From: an uncultured bacterium
GTDB taxonomy: Bacteria; Planctomycetota; UBA1135; GCA-002686595
Direction of reading: 5' to 3'
NCBI GenBank assembly: GCA_938075305.1
Contig: CALJGV010000011.1
Span: 1 to 64,000, forward strand
DNA: 64,000 nucleotides
Every line of letters starts with the position of its first letter. The first letter of the stretch is position 1. Of the stretch, positions 52,677 to 61,376 are shown piece after piece. The notes below the pieces were generated by a model, which was not told the DNA's origin, did no database searches, and worked only from the letters and a program-made list of their open reading frames with translations. A program made the translations under genes and the position numbers.

Positions 52677-53177
52677 ATGATCGAAGGAATCGGAATTCAG
52701 GACGCGCAGCGGAGCCTCTCGGCTGCGACGTCCAGCCAGCAGCTCGACAAGGACGCGTTCACGCAGCTCCTCGTCACCCAGCTCCAGAACCAGGACCCCA
52801 TGTCGCCCCAGTCCAACGAGGAGCTCGCCGCTCAGCTGGCGCAGTTCTCGTCGCTGGAGCAGATGGAGCTCGTCAACGAGAACCTGGTGGGCATGGCGAG
52901 GCTTCAGCAGGGCAACGCCCTGATGGACCAGCTCACCGGCGCGAGCGGCCTTGTGGGCCAGCGCGTCGGCTACCTCGACCCGGTCTCGGGCGAGATGATG
53001 GAGGGCGCGGTGGACTCCGCGCGCGTCCAGAACGGCGAGATCTTCCTCGGCATCGACGGGATCGATGTGCCCCTCGCTCGCGTCGCCGAGGTTCTCGGCG
53101 AGGTCGGAGACGGGGATGAGATCGTCGGTGGCGAGGAAGGCGAGGGCGAGGGCGAAGGCTCCGGCGAGTCCTTCTGA
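52677..53177 (+). CDS. flgD: Flagellar hook cap/scaffold protein FlgD
   Basis: This 166-aa protein carries the FlgD N-terminal motif DKDAFTQLLVTQLQNQDPM (residues 24-42) and AQLAQFSSLEQM, the start of the region needed for export and capping. It then has a short beta segment (VGQRVGYLDPVSGEM) and an acidic Gly/Glu-rich tail. It is shorter than proteobacterial FlgD and lacks a full FLIG/Tudor pair. It lies 26 bp after fliK and before flgE. Confidence 0.9.
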   Translation: MIEGIGIQDAQRSLSAATSSQQLDKDAFTQLLVTQLQNQDPMSPQSNEELAAQLAQFSSLEQMELVNENLVGMARLQQGNALMDQLTGASGLVGQRVGYLDPVSGEMMEGAVDSARVQNGEIFLGIDGIDVPLARVAEVLGEVGDGDEIVGGEEGEGEGEGSGESF

Positions 53178-53237
53178 TCCACCGCGCCGAGCGCCTTCCT
53201 GACCACCGCATCCACCACCTGAGCCAACCGTAGTCCT

Positions 53238-55214
53238 ATGCCCTCATCCTTCTATTCCGCCCTCTCCGGGATGCGATCGCACCAGCAGTGGATCGACGTC
53301 ATCGGTAACAACCTCGCGAACCAGAACACCCCCGGCTACAAGAAGAGCCGCGCGGTGTTCGCCGACAACTTCTCCCGCAACTTCAGGTTCGCGAGCGGGC
53401 CGCGGAGCGGCGTCGGAGGGATCAACGGCATGCAGGTCGGCTACGGCGTGGGCCTCGCCAGCGTCGACCAGACCTTCACCCAGGGGGCGCTCTCGGACAC
53501 GGGCCGCGTCTTTGACCTGGCGCTGGAGGGCGGCGGCTTCTTCGCGCTCGAGGGCGGCGAGGGGCGTAGCTACACCCGGGTCGGCACCTTCGGCCTCGAC
53601 TCCCAGCAGAACCTGGTCGACCAGGGCTCGGGCATGCGGGTGCTGGACCCGAACGGCTCTGCGATCAGCCTCGATGTGGCCTCGCTCTTCCCGCCGCAGG
53701 TGACCACCGACGTGACCATGAAGGGCAACCTCTCGGCCGTCGTCGAGGGCCCGCTGGCGGAGCTGCTCTCCGCCAACTCGGCGTTCTCCATGGGGACCGC
53801 GGCGGAGCTCGCAAGTACTGGTACCAGCGCGAGCTACAACATCTCCGCCCTCGGCGGGAGCCCGGGCGACATCGTGGCCATGGAGCTCATCGCCAACGGC
53901 GGCGTGCCCCAGCAGGTCATCGTGGCGAGCGACCCGGCCACCGGTGAGGTCACGTCCAGCGCCGTCGCGGCCGCCATCAACGCCCTGCAGGACGTCAGCG
54001 CGACGGTCAACGCAGCCGGCCAGGTGGCCATCTCCACCAACCGCAAGGGCGGCTCGTTCTCGATCGACGTCAACCCGCCCTCGGGCGTCGCGGACCTGAC
54101 GCAGCTCGTGGGCTTCTCCACGACCATCCAGAGCGGAACGGAGACCCCGATCCCCAGTGACCTGAGCACGGCGAACCTGAACGACCTGACCGCGAACCTC
54201 GAGGAGTACGCGGACGGGGACCAGATCCAGATCGTCGGTGAGGACACCGACGGGACCCCGGTCTCCGGGACGTTCACCTTCGGCGCCGGCAATGACGGTA
54301 CGACCATGCAGGACCTGGTGAGCTACCTGGACTCGCTCTACTCGGACGCCGTGGTCTCCGTCGACGGGTCGGGCCGCCTCGTCGCGACCGCCCAATCGGC
54401 GGGGGAGGCGAACCTCCTGCTGTCGCTCTCCGACGGCTCCGGCAACACCGGCGGCACCGACTTCAGCGCCTACGCGATGTCGGTCACGACCAACGGCACG
54501 GGCCCGGACACCGTGACCACCTCCACGGAGATCTACGACGCCGCCGGCGTGGCGCACTCGGTGACCATGCGCTACGAGCGTCAGGCCGACCTGACCTGGA
54601 ACCTGTACGCGGACCTGGACCCCAGCGAAGGCGTTGTCGGCAAGGGCAGCCCAGCAGACCCGATCACGGGCATCACCTTCGCGCCGGACGGGTCCCCCAC
54701 GGGGCTCGGATCGGTGGACTCCAGGATGCAGCTGCAGTTCACGGGGCAGCCCCTCCAGGAGGTCTCGGTCGACCTCGGCACCGACGGGTCGGTGGACGGC
54801 TTGACCCAGTTCGGCAGCGCGGGGACCGCCTACGTCTTCGACCAGAACGGGTTCGGGGACGGGGAGCTCGCCAACATCACGGTCTCGACCACCGGTGAGA
54901 TCGACGGCTTCTACTCCAACGGCCAGACCCGCTCCCTCGGTGCGCTGGGCGTCGTCACCTTCCAGAACGACGAGGGGCTGCGGAGCTCAGGGAACAACAT
55001 GTTCGAGGAGACCCCGAACTCCGGGGAAGCGCGCTACGGCACCGGTGACATCCGCAAGGCCGGGGCGGTGATCTCCGGGTCCCTGGAGAACTCCAACGTG
55101 GACACCGCCGAGCAGTTCGTGCGTCTCATCGAGGCCCAGCGTGGCTATCAGGCCAACGCCCGGGTGGTCTCCACCCAGGATGAGGTCCTCGCCGAGACGG
55201 TGAACCTGGTCTGA
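53238..55214 (+). CDS. flgE: Flagellar hook protein FlgE
   Basis: This 658-aa protein has the two terminal regions of axial proteins: LSGMRSHQQWIDVIGNNLAN (residues 8-27) and the C-terminal SNVDTAEQFVRLIEAQRGYQ. Between them lie the D1/D2-type domains, including the FlgE motif GGGFFALEG (92-100), and a large insertion (about 185-410) with Thr/Ser/Asp-rich repeats, which makes it longer than the 400-aa enterobacterial hook. The C-terminal helix ends ETVNLV. A strong hairpin follows the stop. Confidence 0.93.
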   Translation: MPSSFYSALSGMRSHQQWIDVIGNNLANQNTPGYKKSRAVFADNFSRNFRFASGPRSGVGGINGMQVGYGVGLASVDQTFTQGALSDTGRVFDLALEGGGFFALEGGEGRSYTRVGTFGLDSQQNLVDQGSGMRVLDPNGSAISLDVASLFPPQVTTDVTMKGNLSAVVEGPLAELLSANSAFSMGTAAELASTGTSASYNISALGGSPGDIVAMELIANGGVPQQVIVASDPATGEVTSSAVAAAINALQDVSATVNAAGQVAISTNRKGGSFSIDVNPPSGVADLTQLVGFSTTIQSGTETPIPSDLSTANLNDLTANLEEYADGDQIQIVGEDTDGTPVSGTFTFGAGNDGTTMQDLVSYLDSLYSDAVVSVDGSGRLVATAQSAGEANLLLSLSDGSGNTGGTDFSAYAMSVTTNGTGPDTVTTSTEIYDAAGVAHSVTMRYERQADLTWNLYADLDPSEGVVGKGSPADPITGITFAPDGSPTGLGSVDSRMQLQFTGQPLQEVSVDLGTDGSVDGLTQFGSAGTAYVFDQNGFGDGELANITVSTTGEIDGFYSNGQTRSLGALGVVTFQNDEGLRSSGNNMFEETPNSGEARYGTGDIRKAGAVISGSLENSNVDTAEQFVRLIEAQRGYQANARVVSTQDEVLAETVNLV

Positions 55215-55251
55215 TTCGGGCCGGGGTCCCCAAGGGGGCCCTGAACCGAGC

Positions 55252-55294
55252 GGGAGCGGGGGCCCTGGCGCACGACGTCGGGGCCCCCGCTCCC
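55252..55294 (+). terminator. Terminator of fliK-flgD-flgE block
   Basis: GGGAGCGGGGGCCC (55252-55265) pairs perfectly with 55281-55294 across a 15-nt loop. A second hairpin, GGGTCCCC-AA-GGGGGCCC, lies just before it near 55225-55242. Together they separate the first flagellar block from the methyltransferase gene. Confidence 0.7.
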
Positions 55295-55345
55295 TGAACT
55301 TCAGCCCGCCGCGCCCACTGCCCCCGCGATCGCTAGAGTCTGCCC

Positions 55346-56062
55346 GTGACCCTGGAATCAAGACTCCCCGAGCTGGCTGGCGGCTGGGCACGTCAGTCCC
55401 ACGAGATCTCGTCCGACCTGGAGGTGGAGCTCTTCGTGCCCGCCGCTCCGGACGAGCTCCTCGACGACGACGCGGTGGTCGCGAGGAACGAGTTCAACGA
55501 CTCGATGCCCTACTGGGCGTGGCTGTGGGACTCCGCGCCGACCATGGCGCGCCGCATCGCCGCGGAGCCGCCGGCGAGGGGGGCGCGCATCCTCGAGCTC
55601 GGGGCGGGCCTCGGCCTCGTTGGCATCGCGGCGGCGCTGGCCGCCAGGGGCCCTGCGGAGCTCACGCTCTCGGACCACGACCCGCTCTCCCTGGCGGTCC
55701 TCCCCCTCAACGCTGCCCTCAACGGGTTGGACCAGGCGCAGACGTGGAATCTGGACTGGCGGGAGCTCGACCGATCCGACCCGGGCCAGTTCGATCTCCT
55801 GGTGGGGTGCGATGTTGCATATGAGGCCCGCCTCCAGGAGCCCCTCCTGGACGTCGTGGGGCGCTATCTGGCGCCCTCAGGGGTCGCGCTCTTCGCCGAC
55901 CCGGGTCGGACCCGGCTCCCGGGATTCCTGCGGCGAGCGCGGGCTCGCGGGTTCGTCGTGGAGACCGAGGACAGCGAGGGACGGCCCGCGGAGGCGGCCG
56001 CGGGGGCGTTCCGGCTGGTGCGAATCGCTCGGGACCGGGAACTTCTTTCCGGTACTCGCTGA
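55346..56062 (+). CDS. SAM-dependent methyltransferase (class I, METTL-like)
   Basis: This 238-aa protein has a Rossmann methyltransferase fold. The SAM motif is ARILELGAGLGLVGIAAALA (residues 79-98), followed by the acidic LTLSDHDP, and later motif IV-like FDLLVGCDVAYE. EFNDSMPYWAWLWDSAPTMA upstream matches the lysine-methyltransferase (Methyltransf_16) group, so the target may be a protein. It lies between the two flagellar blocks but reads from a GTG start after a terminator, so it may be unrelated to motility. Its 3' end holds an activator site for flgF. Confidence 0.8.
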   Translation: MTLESRLPELAGGWARQSHEISSDLEVELFVPAAPDELLDDDAVVARNEFNDSMPYWAWLWDSAPTMARRIAAEPPARGARILELGAGLGLVGIAAALAARGPAELTLSDHDPLSLAVLPLNAALNGLDQAQTWNLDWRELDRSDPGQFDLLVGCDVAYEARLQEPLLDVVGRYLAPSGVALFADPGRTRLPGFLRRARARGFVVETEDSEGRPAEAAAGAFRLVRIARDRELLSGTR

Positions 56063-56084
56063 CCTGGGTCGGGAAGTTCTTTCC
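56038..56084. promoter_or_regulatory. Tandem activator sites upstream of flgF
   Basis: Two near-identical 17-mers, CGGGAACTTCTTTCCGG (56036-56052) and CGGGAAGTTCTTTCCCG (56070-56086), differ at two positions and start 34 bp apart, about three helical turns. Both contain GGAA-N5-TTCC, as does the fliK site. The nearer one ends 42 nt before the sigma-54 promoter. Confidence 0.65.
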
Positions 56085-56126
56085 CGCCGGAGGCCCGCGA
56101 TCCGCCCTGCCGGCCCCTGCGCGTGC

Positions 56127-56143
56127 TTGGCACCCCTCTTGCG
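56127..56143 (+). promoter_or_regulatory. Sigma-54 promoter of flgF-flgL block
   Basis: TTGGCACCCCTCTTGCG matches TGGCAC-N5-TTGC, with GG near -24 and GC (56141-56142) near -12. The predicted start, about 56154, is next to the flgF ATG at 56155. Confidence 0.8.
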
Positions 56144-56154
56144 TAGGGACAGGC

Positions 56155-56850
56155 ATGAACGTCGGGCTCTATCGAACGGTTGCCGCCATGAGCGCCAACC
56201 AGCAGCGCGTCGAGATCATCAGCTCGAACATCGCCAACGCTGACGCCACGGGCTTCAAGCGGATGCTCCACGTCGCCCACGGCGTGGAGGACTGGGCGGA
56301 TGATCAGGCTCACACCCAGGTCGTCGCGGCCTCGCGGCTCGACATGAGCCAGGGCGTGCTCCGACCCACCGGCAACACGCTCGACCTCGCGCTCAACGGG
56401 GACGGCTTCTTCGTCCTCGAAGGCTCGTCGAGCGAGATCCTGACGCGCGACGGTTCGTTCTCGCTGACCGAGGAGGGCGTCCTCGTGAACCCCAGCGGGT
56501 TCCCGGTCCAGTGGGCCGGCAAGCGCGGAGTCCTGGACCCGCTCCAGGGCAGCATCCGCATCGACGGTGAGGGCAAGGTCGACCAAGGGGGGGTCCCGAA
56601 GGGACAGCTCCTGGTGGTCGACATCGACGGCCCCCACTCCATCGAGCCCGACGAGTTCGGTGGCTTCCGGCTCCGAGAGGGGGCGACGTTCATCGAGTCG
56701 ACGGCCTCGGTTCGCCAGGGCCACCTCGAGAACGCCAACCTCGAGACCATCGACGAGCTCGTTGAGCTCATCGCCGCCCAGCGGGCCTTCGAGTCCGCGT
56801 CCCAGGCCTTCAAGACCATCGACCAAAGCTTCAGCCGCCTCTATCGCTGA
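56155..56850 (+). CDS. flgF: Flagellar hook-basal body rod protein FlgF
   Basis: This 231-aa protein is a rod protein of the FlgF/FlgG group. It starts MNVGLYRTVAAMSANQQRVE, the usual axial-protein helix, then SSNIANADATGFKRM; GDGFFVLEG-like strands lie near 82-90, and the C-terminal helix is NLETIDELVELIAAQRAFES. Shorter than FlgG downstream and placed first, so FlgF is the better name; it is the proximal rod. The ATG is fixed by family alignment. AGGGA at 56145-56149 could be a ribosome site only if transcription starts upstream of it. Confidence 0.85.
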   Translation: MNVGLYRTVAAMSANQQRVEIISSNIANADATGFKRMLHVAHGVEDWADDQAHTQVVAASRLDMSQGVLRPTGNTLDLALNGDGFFVLEGSSSEILTRDGSFSLTEEGVLVNPSGFPVQWAGKRGVLDPLQGSIRIDGEGKVDQGGVPKGQLLVVDIDGPHSIEPDEFGGFRLREGATFIESTASVRQGHLENANLETIDELVELIAAQRAFESASQAFKTIDQSFSRLYR

Positions 56851-56881
56851 GGCCTGGCAGGACCCTAGCGACCCAAGCACC

Positions 56882-57667
56882 ATGATTCGTTCTCTCTACA
56901 CCGCGGCCTCCGGCATGAAGGCGCAGCAGTTCCAGGTGGACACGATCGCGAACAACATCGCGAACGTGAACACCAGCGGCTTCAAGAAGAGCCGCCTGTC
57001 GTTCCGCTCGCTGCTCTACCAGACGTATCGCGAGCCGGGCCTGCCCCTCGCCAACAACCAGAACGACGTGACGGGCCTCCAGATCGGCTCGGGTACCGAG
57101 GTCTCTGGCTCCCGGAAGGAGATGCAGCAGGGGGTCCTCGAGCTCACCGGCAACTCCCTCGACCTCGGCGTCGAGGGCGCGGGGTTCTTCGAGATCGAGC
57201 TCCCGAGCGGCGAGCGTCGCTACAGCCGGAACGGCACGTTCCGACAGGACGCCAACGGCCGCCTCGTGACGGCCGAGGGTTACCTGCTCAGCGACCAGGT
57301 CCAGATCCCGCCGGACAGCCAGGGCATCTCGATCTCCGCCGACGGCGAGGTGTACTCCCTCGGAGAGGGGAACGTGCAGAACCAGATCGGAACGATCCGC
57401 CTGCACGTGTTCCCGAACCCCACCGGCCTCCGCGCCATGGGCGGCAACTACTTCGCCGGTACGCCCTCGTCCGGTGACCCCGCCGCCGTGCAGCCCACCA
57501 CCGCCGGCGCGGGGATGGTCAAGCAGGGCTACCTCGAGCGCTCGAACGTCGAGACCGTCGACGAGCTCGTGTCCCTGATCGTCGCCCAGCGCAACTACGA
57601 AGTGAACAGCCGGGCCATCCGCGTCTCCGACGAGATGCTCCAGCAAGTCAACCAGCTCATCCGCTGA
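56882..57667 (+). CDS. flgG: Flagellar distal rod protein FlgG
   Basis: This 261-aa protein is close to canonical FlgG in length and sequence: MIRSLYTAASGMKAQQ, VDTIANNIANVNTSGFKKSR at residues 20-39, GAGFFEIELPSG, and a C-terminal VDELVSLIVAQRNYEVNSRA. It builds the distal rod. The start is the ATG 32 bp after flgF; a longer open frame upstream overlaps flgF and has no family similarity. Confidence 0.94.
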   Translation: MIRSLYTAASGMKAQQFQVDTIANNIANVNTSGFKKSRLSFRSLLYQTYREPGLPLANNQNDVTGLQIGSGTEVSGSRKEMQQGVLELTGNSLDLGVEGAGFFEIELPSGERRYSRNGTFRQDANGRLVTAEGYLLSDQVQIPPDSQGISISADGEVYSLGEGNVQNQIGTIRLHVFPNPTGLRAMGGNYFAGTPSSGDPAAVQPTTAGAGMVKQGYLERSNVETVDELVSLIVAQRNYEVNSRAIRVSDEMLQQVNQLIR

Positions 57668-57673
57668 TCCACC

Positions 57674-58606
57674 ATGATTGCCAGCACGCTACTCCTCCTC
57701 TGCACGGGGGGCGTCTCCATCGTCCTCCCCGCCGAGGCCAGCTCCACCGGCCTGGAGATCTCCGTGGAGGAGATCGCGACGGTCAAGGGCGACGACGCCG
57801 CCGAGGTGGAGCGGGTCCGCGCCGCTTCGCTGGGCTACGCGCCCGCGCCCGGCTTTCACCGCACGCTCCGGGCGGACCTGCTCACCGCCGCGCTTCGGCA
57901 GTCCATGCCTGACATCCAGGTCACGGTCGAGGGCGCGCCGCGGTGCCGGGTGACCTGCACCACGACGACGATCCCCGGCGCCCGCATCACCGCCGAGGCC
58001 AGCCAGGCCGTCCGCGCGGCGCTGACGGGGATGGACGCCGAGGCGACGCCGGTCATGGACCTCGCCGACCTGGTCCTTCCCAAGGGGGATGAGGAGCCTC
58101 GCCTGCGCGCGGCCTACAGCCTCGAGCGGGTCTTCCCCGGCAAGGTCCAGGTGCCGGTCGAGGTCTGGCTCGCCGGGCGTCTCTACCGCACCGTCCAGGT
58201 GCACTTCGAGGTCACCGTCTGGCAGCGCCAGGCCGTCCTCAAGCAGGCGATCCCCGCGGGAACCAACCTGGTCCCCGGGATGTTCAAGGTCGTCCGTACC
58301 CAGGTGAACACCGGCGGCGGGCTGCAGCATCTCGGCCTCGAGGAGCTCGCCGGCTCTGTCGCCAACCGCGCGATGGCCGCCGGCGCTCCCGTGACCGAGC
58401 GGGACGTCAAGCGGGTGACGCTCGTCAAGCGGGGTGACCTGGTTCAGGTCGCCGTGCGAAGCGGCGGGGTCACCGTGAAGGACGTGGGCCAGGCCCAGTC
58501 CAACGGCCGGATGGGGGAGCGCGTGCGCGTGCAGCTCCGCTCGTCGGGCATCGAACTCCTCGCGGTCGTCCGCGGGCCCAAGCTCCTCGAGGTGAAGATC
58601 AAATGA
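57674..58606 (+). CDS. flgA: P-ring assembly chaperone FlgA
   Basis: This 310-aa protein has a signal peptide (IASTLLLLCTGGVSIVLPAEA) and a C-terminal SAF/ChapFlgA domain (about 190-310; AVLKQAIPAGTNLVPGMFKV and RVQLRSSGIELLAVVRGPKLLEVKIK). FlgA is a periplasmic chaperone for P-ring formation. The N-terminal half (25-180) is divergent. It begins 6 bp after flgG and overlaps flgH by 4 bp. Confidence 0.88.
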   Translation: MIASTLLLLCTGGVSIVLPAEASSTGLEISVEEIATVKGDDAAEVERVRAASLGYAPAPGFHRTLRADLLTAALRQSMPDIQVTVEGAPRCRVTCTTTTIPGARITAEASQAVRAALTGMDAEATPVMDLADLVLPKGDEEPRLRAAYSLERVFPGKVQVPVEVWLAGRLYRTVQVHFEVTVWQRQAVLKQAIPAGTNLVPGMFKVVRTQVNTGGGLQHLGLEELAGSVANRAMAAGAPVTERDVKRVTLVKRGDLVQVAVRSGGVTVKDVGQAQSNGRMGERVRVQLRSSGIELLAVVRGPKLLEVKIK

Positions 58607-59226
58607 GCATCATCCGCATCGCACTCATCGCCCTGACGGTCGCCCTCTCGACGGGGGCCGCCGACGCCCAACGGCGGGGCTCCATCTACAATCCCACCCG
58701 TGGGCCGGTGTCCCCGATCTCGGACAAGACCGCCAACCGCGTGGGCGACCTGCTCACCGTGGTGATCCGGGAGAACCAGGACCTCAAGAACGAGGAGAAG
58801 ACCGACCTCGCGAAGAACAGCACGCTGAACTACCAGCTGGTGGACTTCAACGTGGCGCCGGACGCCTTCAACCCGCTCCCGACCATGCGGACCACCAAGT
58901 CCGACAGCTTCGACGGAACGGCTAACTACGAGAAGAGCGGCGCCTTCGAAGCGCGCCTCACCGCGATGGTCATCGACCGACTCCCGAACGGGAACCTGGT
59001 CGTGGAGGGCCGCCGCGAGATCCGCATCGACGAGGAGCGCAAGGTCCTCGAGTTCCGCGGCGTCGTCCGGCGCTACGACGTCAAGCGCGACAACACGGTC
59101 CAGTCCGAGCTCGTCGCCGACGCCTACGTCTCCTACTCCGGCACGGGCCCGCTGACCCGCACCAATGAGCGTCGTGGGCTCGCCAAGTGGCTCCACAGCG
59201 CCGCTGACTGGGTCTGGCCCTTCTGA
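58603..59226 (+). CDS. flgH: Flagellar L-ring protein FlgH
   Basis: This 207-aa protein has the FlgH core: ANRVGDLLTVVIRENQDLKN (residues 44-63), TAMVIDRLPNGNLVVEGRRE and the end GVVRRYDVKRDNTVQSELVADAYVSYSG. FlgH forms the outer-membrane L ring. The N-terminus is a cleavable signal (MSIIRIALIALTVALSTGAADA) but there is no cysteine in the whole protein, so it cannot be a lipoprotein as in E. coli. The start overlaps flgA by 4 bp. Confidence 0.9.
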   Translation: MSIIRIALIALTVALSTGAADAQRRGSIYNPTRGPVSPISDKTANRVGDLLTVVIRENQDLKNEEKTDLAKNSTLNYQLVDFNVAPDAFNPLPTMRTTKSDSFDGTANYEKSGAFEARLTAMVIDRLPNGNLVVEGRREIRIDEERKVLEFRGVVRRYDVKRDNTVQSELVADAYVSYSGTGPLTRTNERRGLAKWLHSAADWVWPF

Positions 59227-59232
59227 TCTGCC

Positions 59233-60528
59233 ATGCGAATCCTGAACATCATCCTCGCCCTCTCACTGACTTCGTCGGCTGCTGGCCAGGGCACGGTGCC
59301 CGCTTCGGCGCCGGCGCCCGGGGCCAACGCGGACGGGCAGGGGGCCAATGTCGCCACCGTCCTGCCGCTCGGCAGCGGCATCGAGGCTCCCACTCAGCCC
59401 CAGGGCGTCTCCACCGCGAACTACTCCCGCACCGCGCGGATCCGCCCGATCTCCCGCACCGGGGGGAACTACGAGGCCAAGGTCACCTCGCCGCTCTCGA
59501 GCCTCTTCAGAGTCCGGGGCGTCCAGGAGAACGAGGTCAACGGCATCGGGATCGTCATGGGCCTGGACGCGACCGGGGACAGCGGTCTCCTCGCGCCGCA
59601 GCTCCTCGCGAACAGCCTCCTGGCGTCCAACATCAACATCGACCCCACGATCCTCGCGACCTCCAGTATCGCGGTGGTGCACGTGAAGGGGATCATCCCC
59701 CACGGCGCCAAGCCGGGCTCCCGCATGGACGTGATCGTCTCGACCCTCGGCGACGCGGAGAGCCTCTACGGGGGCAACCTGCTCATGACCGAGCTGATGG
59801 ACCTCGAGGGCAATAACGTCTACGCGACCGCCTCGGGTTCGCTCACGGTCGGCGGCTTCTTCGCCGCCGGAGACGCGGCCTCGACCACGAAGAACCACGT
59901 CACGGTGGGCACCCTCGCTAACGCGGGCCGGGTCGAGGTAGGGGTGGACGCGAGCGTGGTCAACGAGAACGGCTACATCTACCTGGACGCGAAGAACGGT
60001 CAGGGCTCCTTCGGCAACACGGTCCGCGCCACCGACGCGATCAACCGCCTCTACCCGAACATGGCCAACGTGATGCCGGACGGGAAGTCTGTCCGGTTCA
60101 AGGTGATGGAGGGCGTCCCTGCCGAGAGCGTCGTCGCCTACCTCGACAGCGCCATGCAGCTCGAGGTCGAGTCGGACAACCTGGCCAGGGTGGTCATCAG
60201 CGAGCGCACGGGCGTGATCGTCATGGGCGGCAACGTCCGCCTGCGCCCGGGGGTGATCCAGCACGGTTCGATCGTCGTGACCATCGCCGAGACCCCCGAG
60301 GTCAGCCAGCCGGCCGGCTTCTCGAACGGAGTGACCACCGAGGTCCCCCGGACCAACCTCAACGTCGTCGAGGGGGACGCCCCCCTCGTCTTGATGGGGG
60401 GCGCCACCAGCCTCGAGGAGGTGGTGGAGGTGCTGAACGTGCTCGGGGCCACCCCGAGGGACATGATCGCCATCATGGAGTCGCTGGTGTCCGGCGGCCT
60501 CCTCGTGGCCGAGCTCAAGAGGATGTGA
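59233..60528 (+). CDS. flgI: Flagellar P-ring protein FlgI
   Basis: This 431-aa protein is FlgI, the periplasmic P ring. A signal peptide (ILNIILALSLTSSAAGQ) is followed by a Pro/Ala-rich 60-residue extension and then the normal core, with ENEVNGIGIVMGLDATGDSG, VVHVKGIIPHGAKPGSRMDV and GGFFAAGDA. The end, ATPRDMIAIMESLVSGGLLVAELKRM, is diagnostic. It overlaps flgJ by one base. Confidence 0.94.
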   Translation: MRILNIILALSLTSSAAGQGTVPASAPAPGANADGQGANVATVLPLGSGIEAPTQPQGVSTANYSRTARIRPISRTGGNYEAKVTSPLSSLFRVRGVQENEVNGIGIVMGLDATGDSGLLAPQLLANSLLASNINIDPTILATSSIAVVHVKGIIPHGAKPGSRMDVIVSTLGDAESLYGGNLLMTELMDLEGNNVYATASGSLTVGGFFAAGDAASTTKNHVTVGTLANAGRVEVGVDASVVNENGYIYLDAKNGQGSFGNTVRATDAINRLYPNMANVMPDGKSVRFKVMEGVPAESVVAYLDSAMQLEVESDNLARVVISERTGVIVMGGNVRLRPGVIQHGSIVVTIAETPEVSQPAGFSNGVTTEVPRTNLNVVEGDAPLVLMGGATSLEEVVEVLNVLGATPRDMIAIMESLVSGGLLVAELKRM

Positions 60529-60896
60529 TGGAGCTGCACGCCGAGAACACAGGCGCCCTCACGGCGCGGAACGGCATCATGACGGGCCGGATCTCCCGGG
60601 TCGCGCGGGGCGCGGACGCCCCCGACGTGGCGGCGAAGGAGATGGAGTCGCTCTTCGCGACGCTCCTCGTCACCGAGATGCGAAAGGGCCTGGGTGAGGG
60701 GTTCTTCGGCACCGGCAAGGGCGCCGACACCTTCAACGGTTGGTTCGACGAGCAGCTCGGGGCTTCCATCGCGGAGCAGGGCAACCTCGGGATCGGAGAG
60801 CAGGTCAAGGAGAGCATCATCCGTCAGCAAGCCGCGGCGGCTGCGGAGGCCTCGAGGCTCGAGCGCGAGGGTGCTGGCGGGGAGGTGAACCCGTGA
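60528..60896 (+). CDS. flgJ: FlgJ-like rod-binding protein
   Basis: This 122-aa protein matches only the N-terminal rod-cap domain of FlgJ: AAKEMESLFATLLVTEMRKG (residues 36-55) and GADTFNGWFDEQLGASIAEQG. The muramidase domain found in enterobacteria is absent, which is common outside them, so another hydrolase must open the peptidoglycan. ATG 60528 overlaps the flgI stop. Confidence 0.85.
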   Translation: MELHAENTGALTARNGIMTGRISRVARGADAPDVAAKEMESLFATLLVTEMRKGLGEGFFGTGKGADTFNGWFDEQLGASIAEQGNLGIGEQVKESIIRQQAAAAAEASRLEREGAGGEVNP

Positions 60897-61375
60897 GCGG
60901 TCCTGTCCCGTCGAACCTGGTGAATCGCCTCGTGATCGCGATCCGCGAGGAGAACGCGTCCCATCGGCAGATCCTCGCGCTGCTCAAGATCCAGGAAGAA
61001 TCGATCCGCAGGCCCGCGAGCGAGGCCTTCAAGGCGGCCACTGAGGAGCTCGAGGTCGAGCTCAAGCGGAACGCCCAGCGCACGGCGCGCCGGGAGCGGG
61101 CCGTGGTCGCCCTGGCCGTTGAGCTCGGGGTCGCGCCCTCCGCAGCGACGGTGGGGAGCCTCGCCGAGCGGCTCGGGCCCGACGGCGCGCTCCTCGCGAC
61201 CGAGCGGGCGCAGCTGATCGAGCTGAGCCAGGAGGTCGGGCACCTCAACCGGCGCATGGCGACGCTCGTCCGCCTTCACCGCCAGGTGACGCGGGACCTG
61301 ATTCAGGTCGTCCTCGGTGCCGAGGACGGCGGTGACGTACACGCAGGCGGAAGCCTTATCGACGCGGAGGTCTGA
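60893..61375 (+). CDS. flgN: FlgN-family flagellar export chaperone
   Basis: This 160-aa all-helical protein starts at GTG 60893, overlapping the flgJ stop by 4 bp. Position, size and helices (NLVNRLVIAIREENASHRQI and RAQLIELSQEVGHLNRRMATLVRLHR) fit FlgN, the chaperone of hook-filament junction proteins FlgK and FlgL, whose genes follow. Sequence similarity is weak, so the call rests mainly on context. No flgM precedes it. Confidence 0.72.
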   Translation: MSGPVPSNLVNRLVIAIREENASHRQILALLKIQEESIRRPASEAFKAATEELEVELKRNAQRTARRERAVVALAVELGVAPSAATVGSLAERLGPDGALLATERAQLIELSQEVGHLNRRMATLVRLHRQVTRDLIQVVLGAEDGGDVHAGGSLIDAEV

Positions 61376-61376
61376 C

